Below, piece by piece: positions 8,072-15,482 of a DNA stretch of 32,532 nt. The position numbers were made by a program, and so were the translations under genes. Source of the DNA: an uncultured Gammaproteobacteria bacterium. GTDB lineage: Bacteria > Pseudomonadota > Gammaproteobacteria > GCA-002705445 > GCA-002716945. Numbering within the stretch: the first letter of the stretch is position 1; every line of letters starts with the position of its first letter. The stretch spans positions 1 to 32,532 of the forward strand of contig CAJWPJ010000010.1 in assembly GCA_913045115.1 (NCBI GenBank), read 5' to 3'. Under the pieces are notes generated by a model, which saw only the letters and a program-made list of their open reading frames with translations, did no database searches and had not been told where the DNA came from.

Positions 8072-8100
8072 TTGCAAATGCGAATTATTATCAATATAAT
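8072..8100 (+). promoter_or_regulatory. Receptor promoter with Fur box 2 in the spacer
   Basis: TTGCAA (8072-8077), a 17-nt spacer and a perfect TATAAT (8095-8100) make a good sigma70-type promoter about 33 nt before the receptor start codon. The spacer holds a second Fur-like site, TGCGAATTATTATCA (8079-8093); 5 of 7 positions of its left half match the complement of its right half. Together with the upstream palindrome this gives adjacent Fur sites across the polymerase footprint. Confidence 0.72.
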
Positions 8101-8132
8101 AGCACCAATTAATAACGTTATAGGGATAAATT

Positions 8133-10340
8133 ATGAGAAAAACAGCCATAGTTATTGCTTTTTTGAGCAGTAATGCATTTGCGGATGATTTGGCGCCACT
8201 GAGTATATTTGGTGGTCAATCTACTGATGAAATCGCTGGTTCAGCGAACTTTATCGATGATGCGCAAATGAAAAAGTCTGGATACACTGATATCGAACGT
8301 CTGTTGAATGAGGTTCCAGGTGTATATTCACAGACTGAGGACGGATTAGGTCTTCGAACAAACATAGGTATGCGTGGTGTAAGTGCACTTCGTACAACTA
8401 AAGTTAATATTACTGAAGATGGTATTCTTCAAGGACCAGCAGTATATTCAAACCCTTCTATGTACTTCTTCCCAGATGTCGGAAGAGCTGAAGGAATTGA
8501 AGTTCTGAAAGGTGCAGCTGCTATAGGCACAGGACCTAGAACAACAGCTGGTGCGATCAACATAATATCAAGAAGTATTCCAACTGAAACTACTGGGTAT
8601 TATGGATTCACAATGGGTGATGATAACTATTTCAATCAGCATACATATTACGGTGGCGAAATGGGCAACCTTTCATATGTAATTGAGCTTTCAAATGCTG
8701 GTACAGAAGGTTACAAGGAAATTGAACCTGCAAGTGGAAATGATACAAATGCCGGTTATAGAAAAAACTCTGACTTATTTAAGTTGAGATATACGATGCC
8801 TTCATCTTATATTGAATTCTCAAGTCAGAACACATCAGAAACATCACATGAGTCTTATGTTGGATTAACAAGAGCAGATTTTGCTGCTAATCCATATAAA
8901 CGTTATGCTGCTTCATCACAAGATAAGATGGATAACGATTATCATAGATATATTCTGACATACAACATGGATCTTTCACCATCGACTAATTTTGTTGGTA
9001 AACTCTACAAAACTAAATATAGTCGTAACTGGAAAAAAGTTGGTTCAATTTATGTCAGTGATGATGGAACCGATACAGGTACAATCACAGAAGTAAGTTT
9101 TGACGATATCGACTGGAATGGCAACTGTGCTAACGATACTGGCACAGAACTTAGAGCATGTAACATTGTAACCAATGGTACATCTATGCTTTATGACGAT
9201 ACCTTTAGTAGTGATGATGAATATATCAAACGTTCAATTGGTCATAGAGACTATGGAATGTATGGGTATGATATGCAACTGAATCACGTTATGGGTAATC
9301 ATGACATTACACTAGGTTATAGAAAACACCATGACTACAGACAAAGAAAGGATAATGGTATTTCTGAGAAATATACATTAGATGATAACAACACAATGGT
9401 TGCTGTTAACATTGACCGTGATGCAGCAGCTTTACAAGAGAGAAAATCTGCTTGGGCTGATTCTATAAGTATTCAAGATAGAATTACTCACGGTAATTTT
9501 GTAACAACACTTGGTGTTAGATATGAAGATGTTGACTATGACAAAATTTCAAAATCTGATGGCAGTTTAACTAAATATGATAACAGCGAAACAATGGTCG
9601 CAGCTAGTACTGTGTATTCAATGGGCGCTGGTAAGTCAATGTTCGCTGCATATAGTCAAGGTTATAACCCAACAGGTCCATCAAGTGTAGATCCTGATGA
9701 GTCAGATAACTACGAAATTGGATATAGATCAAGATCTGCAAACAGCTTTTTAGAGGTAGTGGCATTCTTTGTCGATTATGACAACTTGAATGAAACTTGT
9801 TCTATTGCATCTGGTTGTGGTAACGCAAGTAACTCTCAAACAAACGCTGGTGAAGCTGAGTCTAAAGGTTTAGAAATTACTTATAAAGTAAATAATCTAT
9901 TCCCTTCAACTCAGATGAAAGGCGCTGAAGTTACAAGTGGAGTTAGATATCCCTTCACAATTGCAATGACTTTCCAAGATTCAGAAAGAACCGTTGGAAC
10001 TAGTTCAAGCAAACCAGCAAACAAAACGTTACCATATAACCCAGAACAAATCTTTTATGTATCACTTGGTGCAGAAACGAATGACTGGGATTATAAGTTT
10101 GCTGCGAAATATACAGATGAATATTTCACAAATGATACAAATACTATTAAAACCGATTCTGGCATAGTTGTAGATTTCCAAGGTGGAATCAAACTTGACA
10201 AACTCGGTATGCCAGGAACACGTGCTTTTGTTAATATAGATAACCTACTTGACAAAACATACTTGGCATCAGCTCATGAGTATGGTGTTAGACCTAACAA
10301 GCCACAAACATTTATGGCAGGTATGGCAATAGACTTCTGA
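8133..10340 (+). CDS. Fur-controlled FecA-like TonB-dependent receptor
   Basis: A 735-residue outer-membrane receptor. A signal peptide (MRKTAIVIAFLSSNAFA) precedes the plug domain, which shows ERLLNEVPGVYSQ, IGMRGVSALRTTKVNITEDG and GIEVLKGAAAIGTGPRTTAG. The plug most resembles FecA-type ferric-citrate/siderophore receptors. It lacks the extra N-terminal signalling domain of E. coli FecA, so it should transport without a sigma-regulator pathway. The barrel ends in the expected C-terminal aromatic (AIDF). A good ribosome-binding site (AGGGA) precedes the ATG. The tandem Fur boxes and promoter just upstream make an iron substrate likely, but the exact chelate cannot be read from the sequence. 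Energy would come from the divergent exbD1-exbD2-tonB and the downstream exbB. Confidence 0.9.
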   Translation: MRKTAIVIAFLSSNAFADDLAPLSIFGGQSTDEIAGSANFIDDAQMKKSGYTDIERLLNEVPGVYSQTEDGLGLRTNIGMRGVSALRTTKVNITEDGILQGPAVYSNPSMYFFPDVGRAEGIEVLKGAAAIGTGPRTTAGAINIISRSIPTETTGYYGFTMGDDNYFNQHTYYGGEMGNLSYVIELSNAGTEGYKEIEPASGNDTNAGYRKNSDLFKLRYTMPSSYIEFSSQNTSETSHESYVGLTRADFAANPYKRYAASSQDKMDNDYHRYILTYNMDLSPSTNFVGKLYKTKYSRNWKKVGSIYVSDDGTDTGTITEVSFDDIDWNGNCANDTGTELRACNIVTNGTSMLYDDTFSSDDEYIKRSIGHRDYGMYGYDMQLNHVMGNHDITLGYRKHHDYRQRKDNGISEKYTLDDNNTMVAVNIDRDAAALQERKSAWADSISIQDRITHGNFVTTLGVRYEDVDYDKISKSDGSLTKYDNSETMVAASTVYSMGAGKSMFAAYSQGYNPTGPSSVDPDESDNYEIGYRSRSANSFLEVVAFFVDYDNLNETCSIASGCGNASNSQTNAGEAESKGLEITYKVNNLFPSTQMKGAEVTSGVRYPFTIAMTFQDSERTVGTSSSKPANKTLPYNPEQIFYVSLGAETNDWDYKFAAKYTDEYFTNDTNTIKTDSGIVVDFQGGIKLDKLGMPGTRAFVNIDNLLDKTYLASAHEYGVRPNKPQTFMAGMAIDF

Positions 10341-10379
10341 GAAAAATAAATTTTATATCGTTCTCCGATGATATGAATG

Positions 10380-10408
10380 AGTCTGGCTGGATTCCCTGCA
10401 GCCAGACT
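10380..10408 (+). terminator. Hairpin 1 after the FecA-like receptor
   Basis: The 10-nt arms AGTCTGGCTG and CAGCCAGACT are exact reverse complements around a 9-nt loop. This G/C-containing stem stands out in AT-rich DNA, 39 nt after the receptor stop. It is not followed by a T tract, so it may be a 3'-end stabiliser or a factor-dependent or weak terminator rather than a classic intrinsic one. Confidence 0.6.
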
Positions 10409-10415
10409 TCAGATT

Positions 10416-10459
10416 GAAGATACTCGTTTCCTTATTTCCCTATTGTTGCGAGTATCTTC
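10416..10459 (+). promoter_or_regulatory. Hairpin 2, leader-like element before the copper genes
   Basis: The 11-nt arms GAAGATACTCG (10416-10426) and CGAGTATCTTC (10449-10459) are perfectly complementary around a 22-nt pyrimidine-rich loop. It begins 7 nt after hairpin 1 and ends 49 nt before the TTG start of the DUF2946-like gene. A third small pairing, CTTCA (10407-10411) with TGAAG (10415-10419), would compete with both stems, as in an attenuator. Pairing is seen; any regulatory role is inference. Confidence 0.45.
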
Positions 10460-10508
10460 TACTTTAATTCATTCTTTAAATTTGTTACTGTACTGTTGGG
10501 GTAATAAA

Positions 10509-10904
10509 TTGAATAAAATTATTAAAATATTCCTGATAATATTAGTAGCATTTCAACCGCTACACAGTTATACAGTCATAAATACATCATCTGCAGTTCA
10601 AGATAATGGATTTCATCTTCTCCATACAGAACTTTGTGGTAGCAAATATTCTAATTCTATATCTCACACAGAAAAACTATCTAATTTTCTAGACAGGATC
10701 AATACAGCTTTACTCTCTGATATGCCTGAGGATTGTGTCTGTTGTAGTTCAATTGATATTAATTCAACAGATATAATTACTGTTAAATATCAGCATATTA
10801 ACGTAGGATTTAATACTGCCAAAATTCATAATTCAGTTTACGCTCCTAACGTAAAATCATTAACACCATATACAAATCAATCTAGAGCACCACCATTAGT
10901 TTAA
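10509..10904 (+). CDS. DUF2946-like exported Cys/His protein
   Basis: About 131 residues from a TTG start at 10509, preceded by a GGGG Shine-Dalgarno-like stretch at 7 nt. The reading frame is open back to 10377, but that part overlaps the two hairpins and looks non-coding. The N-terminus (NKIIKIFLIILVAFQPLHS) is a signal peptide or membrane anchor. The mature part has HTELCG, then EDCVCC, and ends in SRAPPLV. The spaced Cys pattern and the closing RAPP are what I recall of DUF2946 proteins, which often sit beside TonB-dependent copper receptors, as here (37 nt upstream of one). A periplasmic copper-binding or copper-sensing role is inferred. Similarity is motif-level only. Confidence 0.55.
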   Translation: MNKIIKIFLIILVAFQPLHSYTVINTSSAVQDNGFHLLHTELCGSKYSNSISHTEKLSNFLDRINTALLSDMPEDCVCCSSIDINSTDIITVKYQHINVGFNTAKIHNSVYAPNVKSLTPYTNQSRAPPLV

Positions 10905-10924
10905 TTAAATCGTTTTAATTAAAT
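10900..10924 (+). repeat. Two tandem TTTAATTAAAT copies before the copper receptor
   Basis: The 11-nt sequence occurs at 10900-10910 and again at 10914-10924. Its first 10 nt form a perfect palindrome in each copy, so the copies can also pair with each other around a TCGT loop. The first copy overlaps the stop of the DUF2946-like gene, and the second ends 8 nt before the strong Shine-Dalgarno of the receptor. It could be an operator or a weak RNA stem, or simply A/T composition. Confidence 0.4.
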
Positions 10925-10941
10925 TTAATCTGGAGGTAATA

Positions 10942-12936
10942 ATGAATAGATTAATAATTATGATCTTCAGCGCTATATTGATAACAAATGTTTCAGCTGA
11001 AGAATTAACAGATATACAAATAAGTAGCCCTGTGATGGACAAGGCAACAATCAGTAATGAAGCCATAGAGGAAATTGATACGCGTAATGCTGTTGATGGT
11101 GGCGATCTACTAAAAAATATTAATGGTGTAAATACTATTAGGCGTGGTGGTCATGGACTTGAAGCCGTTATCCGAGGTCAAAGTGACTCTAGACTTAATA
11201 CATTTCTTGACGGCGCTATGGTTTATGGAGCATGTTCTTCTAAAATGGATCCAGCAAGTACTTATGCAAACGTTAATAACTATGACTCCGTCACGGTAAT
11301 TAAAGGAACACAATCCGTACTTTTTGGTGCTGGCGGTCCTGGAGGTATCGTAAGTTTTAAACGTGTTACTAATCCAGTTAGTAAACCTGAATTTAGTGTA
11401 GGGCAAAACTTTGATTCTAATGCCGGTTCTTATACAACCAGTGCTAATATGGTTTTCCCACTTTCATCTAGTAGTTATCTAAGGCTAAATGGATCATCAT
11501 CTAATTCTGGTAACTTTGAAACTGGCGCAGGCATTAAACCATTAACTGAATACTCAACTACTGACTATACAGTGATTTTAGGTACATTACTCTCGGATGG
11601 CTCTAAGCTAGAGTTCAACTATTCTAATAACAGACAAGATAAAGTTGGATATCCTGGTTTGAGGATGGATATTGCATACAGTTATACAGATATGTATACG
11701 ATGAAGTATCACAAGGTAACACCATTTGGTATCTTTTCATCTCTGAACCTTGAGCTGTTCAATACGGATATTGATCACTTGATGGATAATACGACTCTTA
11801 GAGGTTCAACAGGAAATGGAAGCATGTTTACTCCTACTTCCTCAGACACCTATGGAGGGAGGATAATAGGTAATATTGGCACCGACATGAGAGCGGGGCT
11901 AGATTATGAGCATAATACAAAAAACGCAGAACAAAACATGACCATGATGGGCAGTAATGTTTTTATGGCTTACTTGTGGCCTGATGTAGAAACAGAAAAG
12001 CTTGGCCTTTTCTTTGAAAAAGATCTAGATAATATATCCTATGGCCTTAGATATGATCAGGTTGAAGTTACACCAAATAAAGCTACAGCTGACCCAGGTT
12101 CTGGAATGCAACAGAAAACTGCTAATCAGATATACACAGCAGACTATACTGGGACAATTACAGCAAGCGAGAGAGACTTTGATAATATAAGTGGTTTTAT
12201 AAGATTCAATAGGGATCTCAGTCATGGAAAATCTTACATAAGTCTAAGTGTTAATGAGAGAGCTCCAGATACTACCGAACTATTTAATGCCAAACATAGT
12301 AGCACTGCGATGATGAGACATGTCGGTAATCCAAATCTCTCTAGTGAAAGGCATATGACAATCGAGCTTGGCTATGACGGAATGTTTTTGGGCAACCACA
12401 TTGATGGTTCTATTTACTATAATGATGTCGATGATTATGTAACAACATACAGATTAGATGATTCAGCAATGAAAGCTAGATTATATAAAAACGTTGATGC
12501 AACTTTATATGGTTACGAGTTAACTGCTCATAGATTAATTGCAGGTATAGATACTACACTAAATCTTAATTACACACGTGGTGAGGACGATACACAAAAT
12601 AGAGCACTACCTCAAATTATGCCCCTTGCAGGTGATTTAACATTTGAAATTAAATCAGCTAAAGCTAACTATGGTCTCAGAATTAACTTTGCTGATACTC
12701 AAGATAGATTTGATTCTAAAGTTTTAGATGTTGGTGAGACCTCAGGATACACTGTCTATGATGTATTTGCGGGCTTTGAGCCTGCGCCTAACCTTCGTTT
12801 TACTATAGGTATGGGCAATATTACAGACAAACGATATGCAACTCATCTGAATACAACGAACACTTTGGATAGTTCGGCAACAAGAACTGATGAACCCGGT
12901 AGGACATTATTTGGATCGGTTAATTACGAGTTCTAA
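10942..12936 (+). CDS. oprC: OprC/NosA-type TonB-dependent copper receptor
   Basis: A 664-residue outer-membrane receptor with a signal peptide (residues 1-19, ending NVSA). The plug carries HGLEAVIRGQSDSRLNTFLDG and DSVTVIKGTQSVLFGAGGPGG. The segment GACSSKMDP matches the GGCGNRMDP block of OprC/NosA copper receptors and gives CxxxM at Cys98/Met102. In the barrel, DIDHLMDNTTLR gives HxM at His279/Met281. Together these reproduce the CxxxM-HxM copper site known from Pseudomonas OprC. The barrel ends in NYEF. A strong Shine-Dalgarno (TGGAGG) precedes the ATG. It lies between a DUF2946-like gene and exbB. Copper would serve heme-copper oxidases or other cuproenzymes; which ones is not visible here. 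Confidence 0.86.
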   Translation: MNRLIIMIFSAILITNVSAEELTDIQISSPVMDKATISNEAIEEIDTRNAVDGGDLLKNINGVNTIRRGGHGLEAVIRGQSDSRLNTFLDGAMVYGACSSKMDPASTYANVNNYDSVTVIKGTQSVLFGAGGPGGIVSFKRVTNPVSKPEFSVGQNFDSNAGSYTTSANMVFPLSSSSYLRLNGSSSNSGNFETGAGIKPLTEYSTTDYTVILGTLLSDGSKLEFNYSNNRQDKVGYPGLRMDIAYSYTDMYTMKYHKVTPFGIFSSLNLELFNTDIDHLMDNTTLRGSTGNGSMFTPTSSDTYGGRIIGNIGTDMRAGLDYEHNTKNAEQNMTMMGSNVFMAYLWPDVETEKLGLFFEKDLDNISYGLRYDQVEVTPNKATADPGSGMQQKTANQIYTADYTGTITASERDFDNISGFIRFNRDLSHGKSYISLSVNERAPDTTELFNAKHSSTAMMRHVGNPNLSSERHMTIELGYDGMFLGNHIDGSIYYNDVDDYVTTYRLDDSAMKARLYKNVDATLYGYELTAHRLIAGIDTTLNLNYTRGEDDTQNRALPQIMPLAGDLTFEIKSAKANYGLRINFADTQDRFDSKVLDVGETSGYTVYDVFAGFEPAPNLRFTIGMGNITDKRYATHLNTTNTLDSSATRTDEPGRTLFGSVNYEF

Positions 12937-12946
12937 TCTAAAAAAA

Positions 12947-12979
12947 TAGTCTAACAGGGCTTAAAACTCTGTTAGACTA
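12947..12979. terminator. Hairpin between the copper receptor and exbB
   Basis: The arms TAGTCTAACAG (12947-12957) and CTGTTAGACTA (12969-12979) are perfect 11-nt complements with an 11-nt loop, 11 nt after the receptor stop. A run of A precedes the stem on the plus strand, so on the minus strand it would look like a stem followed by T's. On the plus strand only TAATTGTTGG follows. It may be a leaky or bidirectional terminator that lowers exbB expression relative to the receptor. Confidence 0.6.
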
Positions 12980-13004
12980 ATTGTTGGAATGAATAAATCA
13001 TAAT

Positions 13005-13631
13005 ATGGAATTTGGATCACTACTTACTAAAGGCGGACCTGTAGTCTACATACTTCTGGGATTATCAGTTTATGTTTTATCAATTGTCATCTATAAGTTA
13101 CATGTACTTTTCAAAGTAAATTTTTTTAGAACAGATGTTACTCAGGCTAGTTTGGCACTATGGTTTGAGGATAAAAAAGAGGATGCCTATAAGGCTATTT
13201 CAAAAGATATTCACCCGCAAAAAGAGGTAGTGTCATTTACTATGTATCATTTACTTAAAAATAATATTGCACAAGATAAAGAACGATACCTCAGAGAGGA
13301 GGTGTCTCGACTTAGTCAAGAGAGATTGGAATATTATGAATCAAATCTAGATACCTTAAAAGTAATCGCAATGGTAGCACCCTTATTAGGCTTATTAGGA
13401 ACAGTTTTTGGAATGATTGATGCATTTCAGCAAATGGAAATGGCAGGCAATAATATCAACCCTTCAACTCTATCAGGTGGTATTTGGGAAGCTTTGTTGA
13501 CGACAGCTGTTGGATTATCTGTGGCGATACCAACTGTGCTTTTTGAAAGTTATTTCAGAGCAACAAATGAAAAATTAAAAATAAATATTGAACACTCAGT
13601 GACTAAGCTTTTAACAGCTCACATGAACTAA
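13005..13631 (+). CDS. exbB: ExbB/TolQ/MotA-family proton channel subunit
   Basis: A 208-residue inner-membrane protein with the ExbB plan. The first helix is near residues 11-31 (GGPVVYILLGLSVYVLSIVI), followed by a long cytoplasmic helical region. A helix pair includes IAMVAPLLGLLGTVFGMIDAFQ (about 121-142) and EALLTTAVGLSVAIPTVLF (about 162-180), the signature MotA/TolQ/ExbB block. It forms the ring that drives TonB using the proton gradient, together with ExbD and TonB encoded 5 kb away on the opposite strand. It starts 25 nt after the receptor-exbB hairpin, without a clear Shine-Dalgarno. Its stop overlaps the convergent DUF4396 gene by 4 nt. Splitting exbB from exbD is less common than a joint operon. 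Confidence 0.92.
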   Translation: MEFGSLLTKGGPVVYILLGLSVYVLSIVIYKLHVLFKVNFFRTDVTQASLALWFEDKKEDAYKAISKDIHPQKEVVSFTMYHLLKNNIAQDKERYLREEVSRLSQERLEYYESNLDTLKVIAMVAPLLGLLGTVFGMIDAFQQMEMAGNNINPSTLSGGIWEALLTTAVGLSVAIPTVLFESYFRATNEKLKINIEHSVTKLLTAHMN

Positions 13632-14077
13632 TTACAGCATCCTTTATTAAATTTTTTTAATCTCCAGTAATTGTAAGGCCATGGTGTTAGAAAGCCTGCA
13701 ATCAACATCAGCGGAATAACCATTAAATTTATTTTGGCACCACCAGTAACTAAGTAATCTACAAGGTTCATTGCAATTTCCATACTGATCATAGAGATAA
13801 GGCTCATACCAATCGCTGTTTTAAATGCTGATGAGAGGTTCATTTGTTTTAACAAAATAATAGTCTCTAAAACAATACTTGTGATAATACCATTTGTCAT
13901 GGCAAGAAGCATAATTGATAGGGTGCTCCATGGAATTTCATTAACCTGGAAATAGTAAATTGTTCCCATGTCACCTATGCTGCAGCCAATTAAGCACCAC
14001 ATAGTATTATACGCAGATTGACGCCAAGTGGTGTTGCAATCCCAGTCAATAGTGTTATCGATAGCTGCAAATATCAT
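13628..14077 (-). CDS. DUF4396 membrane protein
   Basis: A 149-residue polytopic membrane protein with about four hydrophobic helices. It shows family-like blocks: WRQSAYNTMWCLIGCSIGD near the N-terminus, NGIITSIVLETIILL, AIGMSLISMISMEIAMNLVDY and the C-terminal GFLTPWPYNYWRLKKF. It ends with a CCN tail that could bind metal or be modified. DUF4396 has no established function that I know of. It is the last gene of a four-gene operon, and its ATG overlaps the Rieske stop (ATGA). The Rieske ferredoxin beside it suggests a redox-linked membrane role, which is only inference. Confidence 0.7.
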   Translation of the reverse strand: MIFAAIDNTIDWDCNTTWRQSAYNTMWCLIGCSIGDMGTIYYFQVNEIPWSTLSIMLLAMTNGIITSIVLETIILLKQMNLSSAFKTAIGMSLISMISMEIAMNLVDYLVTGGAKINLMVIPLMLIAGFLTPWPYNYWRLKKFNKGCCN

Positions 14078-14376
14078 AATTCAATACATATATTATTATC
14101 TTTCATGACAGTCTTATAAGCTTTTATCGGTTCATCGGCAGGTTCATTCAAAGCCTTGCCAGTTTCCAAATCAAAGTGACTCCCGTGCAAAGAGCATTTA
14201 ATAGTTTTATCTTTCAGACATCCTAGTATTAATTCTGAGTCCTCATGACTACACATGTTATCAACTACATAAAATTTTTCTTCAACTTTTGCTACAAGGT
14301 AAGAGTGACCCTCATGAATAATCTCAAGCATACTATTTTCTGTAAAGTCTTCCTTAGAGCATAAATGCACAATCAT
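14074..14376 (-). CDS. Rieske [2Fe-2S] ferredoxin
   Basis: A 100-residue stand-alone Rieske protein without signal peptide, so cytosolic. The ligands are Cys42-x-His44 (CSHEDSEL) and Cys61-x2-His64 (CSLHGSHFDLETG). It resembles NirD/BphF-type soluble ferredoxins, which pass single electrons to oxygenases or reductases, or act as small subunits. AAGGAT lies at good distance before its ATG. It overlaps the TrpD-like stop and the DUF4396 start by 4 nt each, so the genes are translationally coupled. A 2OG oxygenase heads the same operon, but such enzymes do not normally need a ferredoxin. The partner is therefore open. Confidence 0.9.
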   Translation of the reverse strand: MIVHLCSKEDFTENSMLEIIHEGHSYLVAKVEEKFYVVDNMCSHEDSELILGCLKDKTIKCSLHGSHFDLETGKALNEPADEPIKAYKTVMKDNNICIEL

Positions 14377-15482
14377 TTCTTAATCCTTTTTAGGGCAGCT
14401 CCGGTTTTTATAACTCGTAAGACTTCTTTAGAGCATTCACTCAAATCATTTCCAGTAGCACGTTGTAAGATAATTGCTGCACCAAGCTGTATACATGACA
14501 ACATAGGACCGTCATTACCTGATAGAGCATCTAAACCTGACTTAATTGTCTCTTTGGCAATTTCAGCTGCATCCACTTTTGATGCAATTTTATCTTTAGT
14601 ATTTTTCCTTGTTATTTCTTCAGGAATATCAACAGCTCGTGATGACTGGACTATTCCTAGATCCCCAGGAATGACCTCATAAGATTTATCTTGATTATCT
14701 GCATTGTGATAAAAATGAACTTTACCAGTTTGTCTTAAAGATGGGATTATTCCTCCCTCGGTTCCTCGGATAACAGTTGCTGAGGTAAACTCTGCATTTC
14801 TTGAGAGCTCTAAATATATGGGTGGATATGGCTTGTGAACGAAACCTGTAAAAAACATATCATTTTTTGATGATACAGGCTTTACCAATACCTCAACTGT
14901 TGTTATTACAGGTCTTTTTATAATTTGTTTTCTTAGACTCATGAGACTGTGAAGTTTTGGATTAAATATTGACTGATCTGCATATGCCCATCCAATATCT
15001 TTATTTTCTAATCTTTCTACTATTTCTTCATGATTATTACTAGAGTTATATCCTAGCTCATTTAAAGTTAAGTGATGAGTACAACCATACTTAGGACCAA
15101 CAGATAAAACCCCATGAGAAATAATTGGTAGACCAAGTTCTGCTATAACTGGAAGAATAAAAACAGAAGAAGGCAGATTTCTAGAAAATCCATCATATGG
15201 ATCTGCAATATTAATGAGACTATCACATGAAGTATTCACAGTGGTTGTAGACTCAATAATTGCGTCATGAACACCCAAGTTCTCATCCATAGTTTCTCTT
15301 TTCATGCGCAAAGCAATCAAAAAAATTGCTGATTGAACTAGGTCAATTTCTCCATTAAGAATGTCGGTCATTGACCTCTTCGCTTCATCTCTGGAAATAT
15401 TTTTACTTAGTTCTGGACCAGTGGCAATCCGCTGAATTACAGATTTCATATTTTCTTGAGCTTCTGTAGATGTTTTATTCAC
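14373..15482 (-). CDS. TrpD2/YbiB-like protein (anthranilate phosphoribosyltransferase fold)
   Basis: Up to 369 residues. The overall pattern is that of the TrpD superfamily: an N-terminal helical part (LSKNISRDEAKRSMTDILNG, AIFLIALRMKRETMDE) and an alpha/beta domain with PIISHGVLSVGPKYGCT and ATVIRGTEGGIIPSLRQTG. The PRPP/anthranilate motif GTGGD...NIST is not present; the matching region reads NIADPYDGFSRN, so tryptophan synthesis is unlikely. The best comparison I recall is E. coli YbiB (TrpD2), a nucleic-acid-binding relative. The frame starts at a GTG overlapping the oxygenase stop. An ATG at 15449 (MKSVIQRIATG) aligns better with the YbiB N-terminus and may be the real start. Fold is likely; function unknown. 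Confidence 0.7.
   Translation of the reverse strand: MNKTSTEAQENMKSVIQRIATGPELSKNISRDEAKRSMTDILNGEIDLVQSAIFLIALRMKRETMDENLGVHDAIIESTTTVNTSCDSLINIADPYDGFSRNLPSSVFILPVIAELGLPIISHGVLSVGPKYGCTHHLTLNELGYNSSNNHEEIVERLENKDIGWAYADQSIFNPKLHSLMSLRKQIIKRPVITTVEVLVKPVSSKNDMFFTGFVHKPYPPIYLELSRNAEFTSATVIRGTEGGIIPSLRQTGKVHFYHNADNQDKSYEVIPGDLGIVQSSRAVDIPEEITRKNTKDKIASKVDAAEIAKETIKSGLDALSGNDGPMLSCIQLGAAIILQRATGNDLSECSKEVLRVIKTGAALKRIKK

Noticed and set aside
10377-10508. ATG-started extension of the DUF2946-like protein
   Set aside because: This stretch is filled by two perfect inverted repeats and would put non-exported sequence before the signal peptide; the TTG at 10509 has a ribosome site.
14373-15482. 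Calling the TrpD-fold protein anthranilate phosphoribosyltransferase
   Set aside because: The PRPP-binding GTGGD motif is absent and no other trp gene is nearby.
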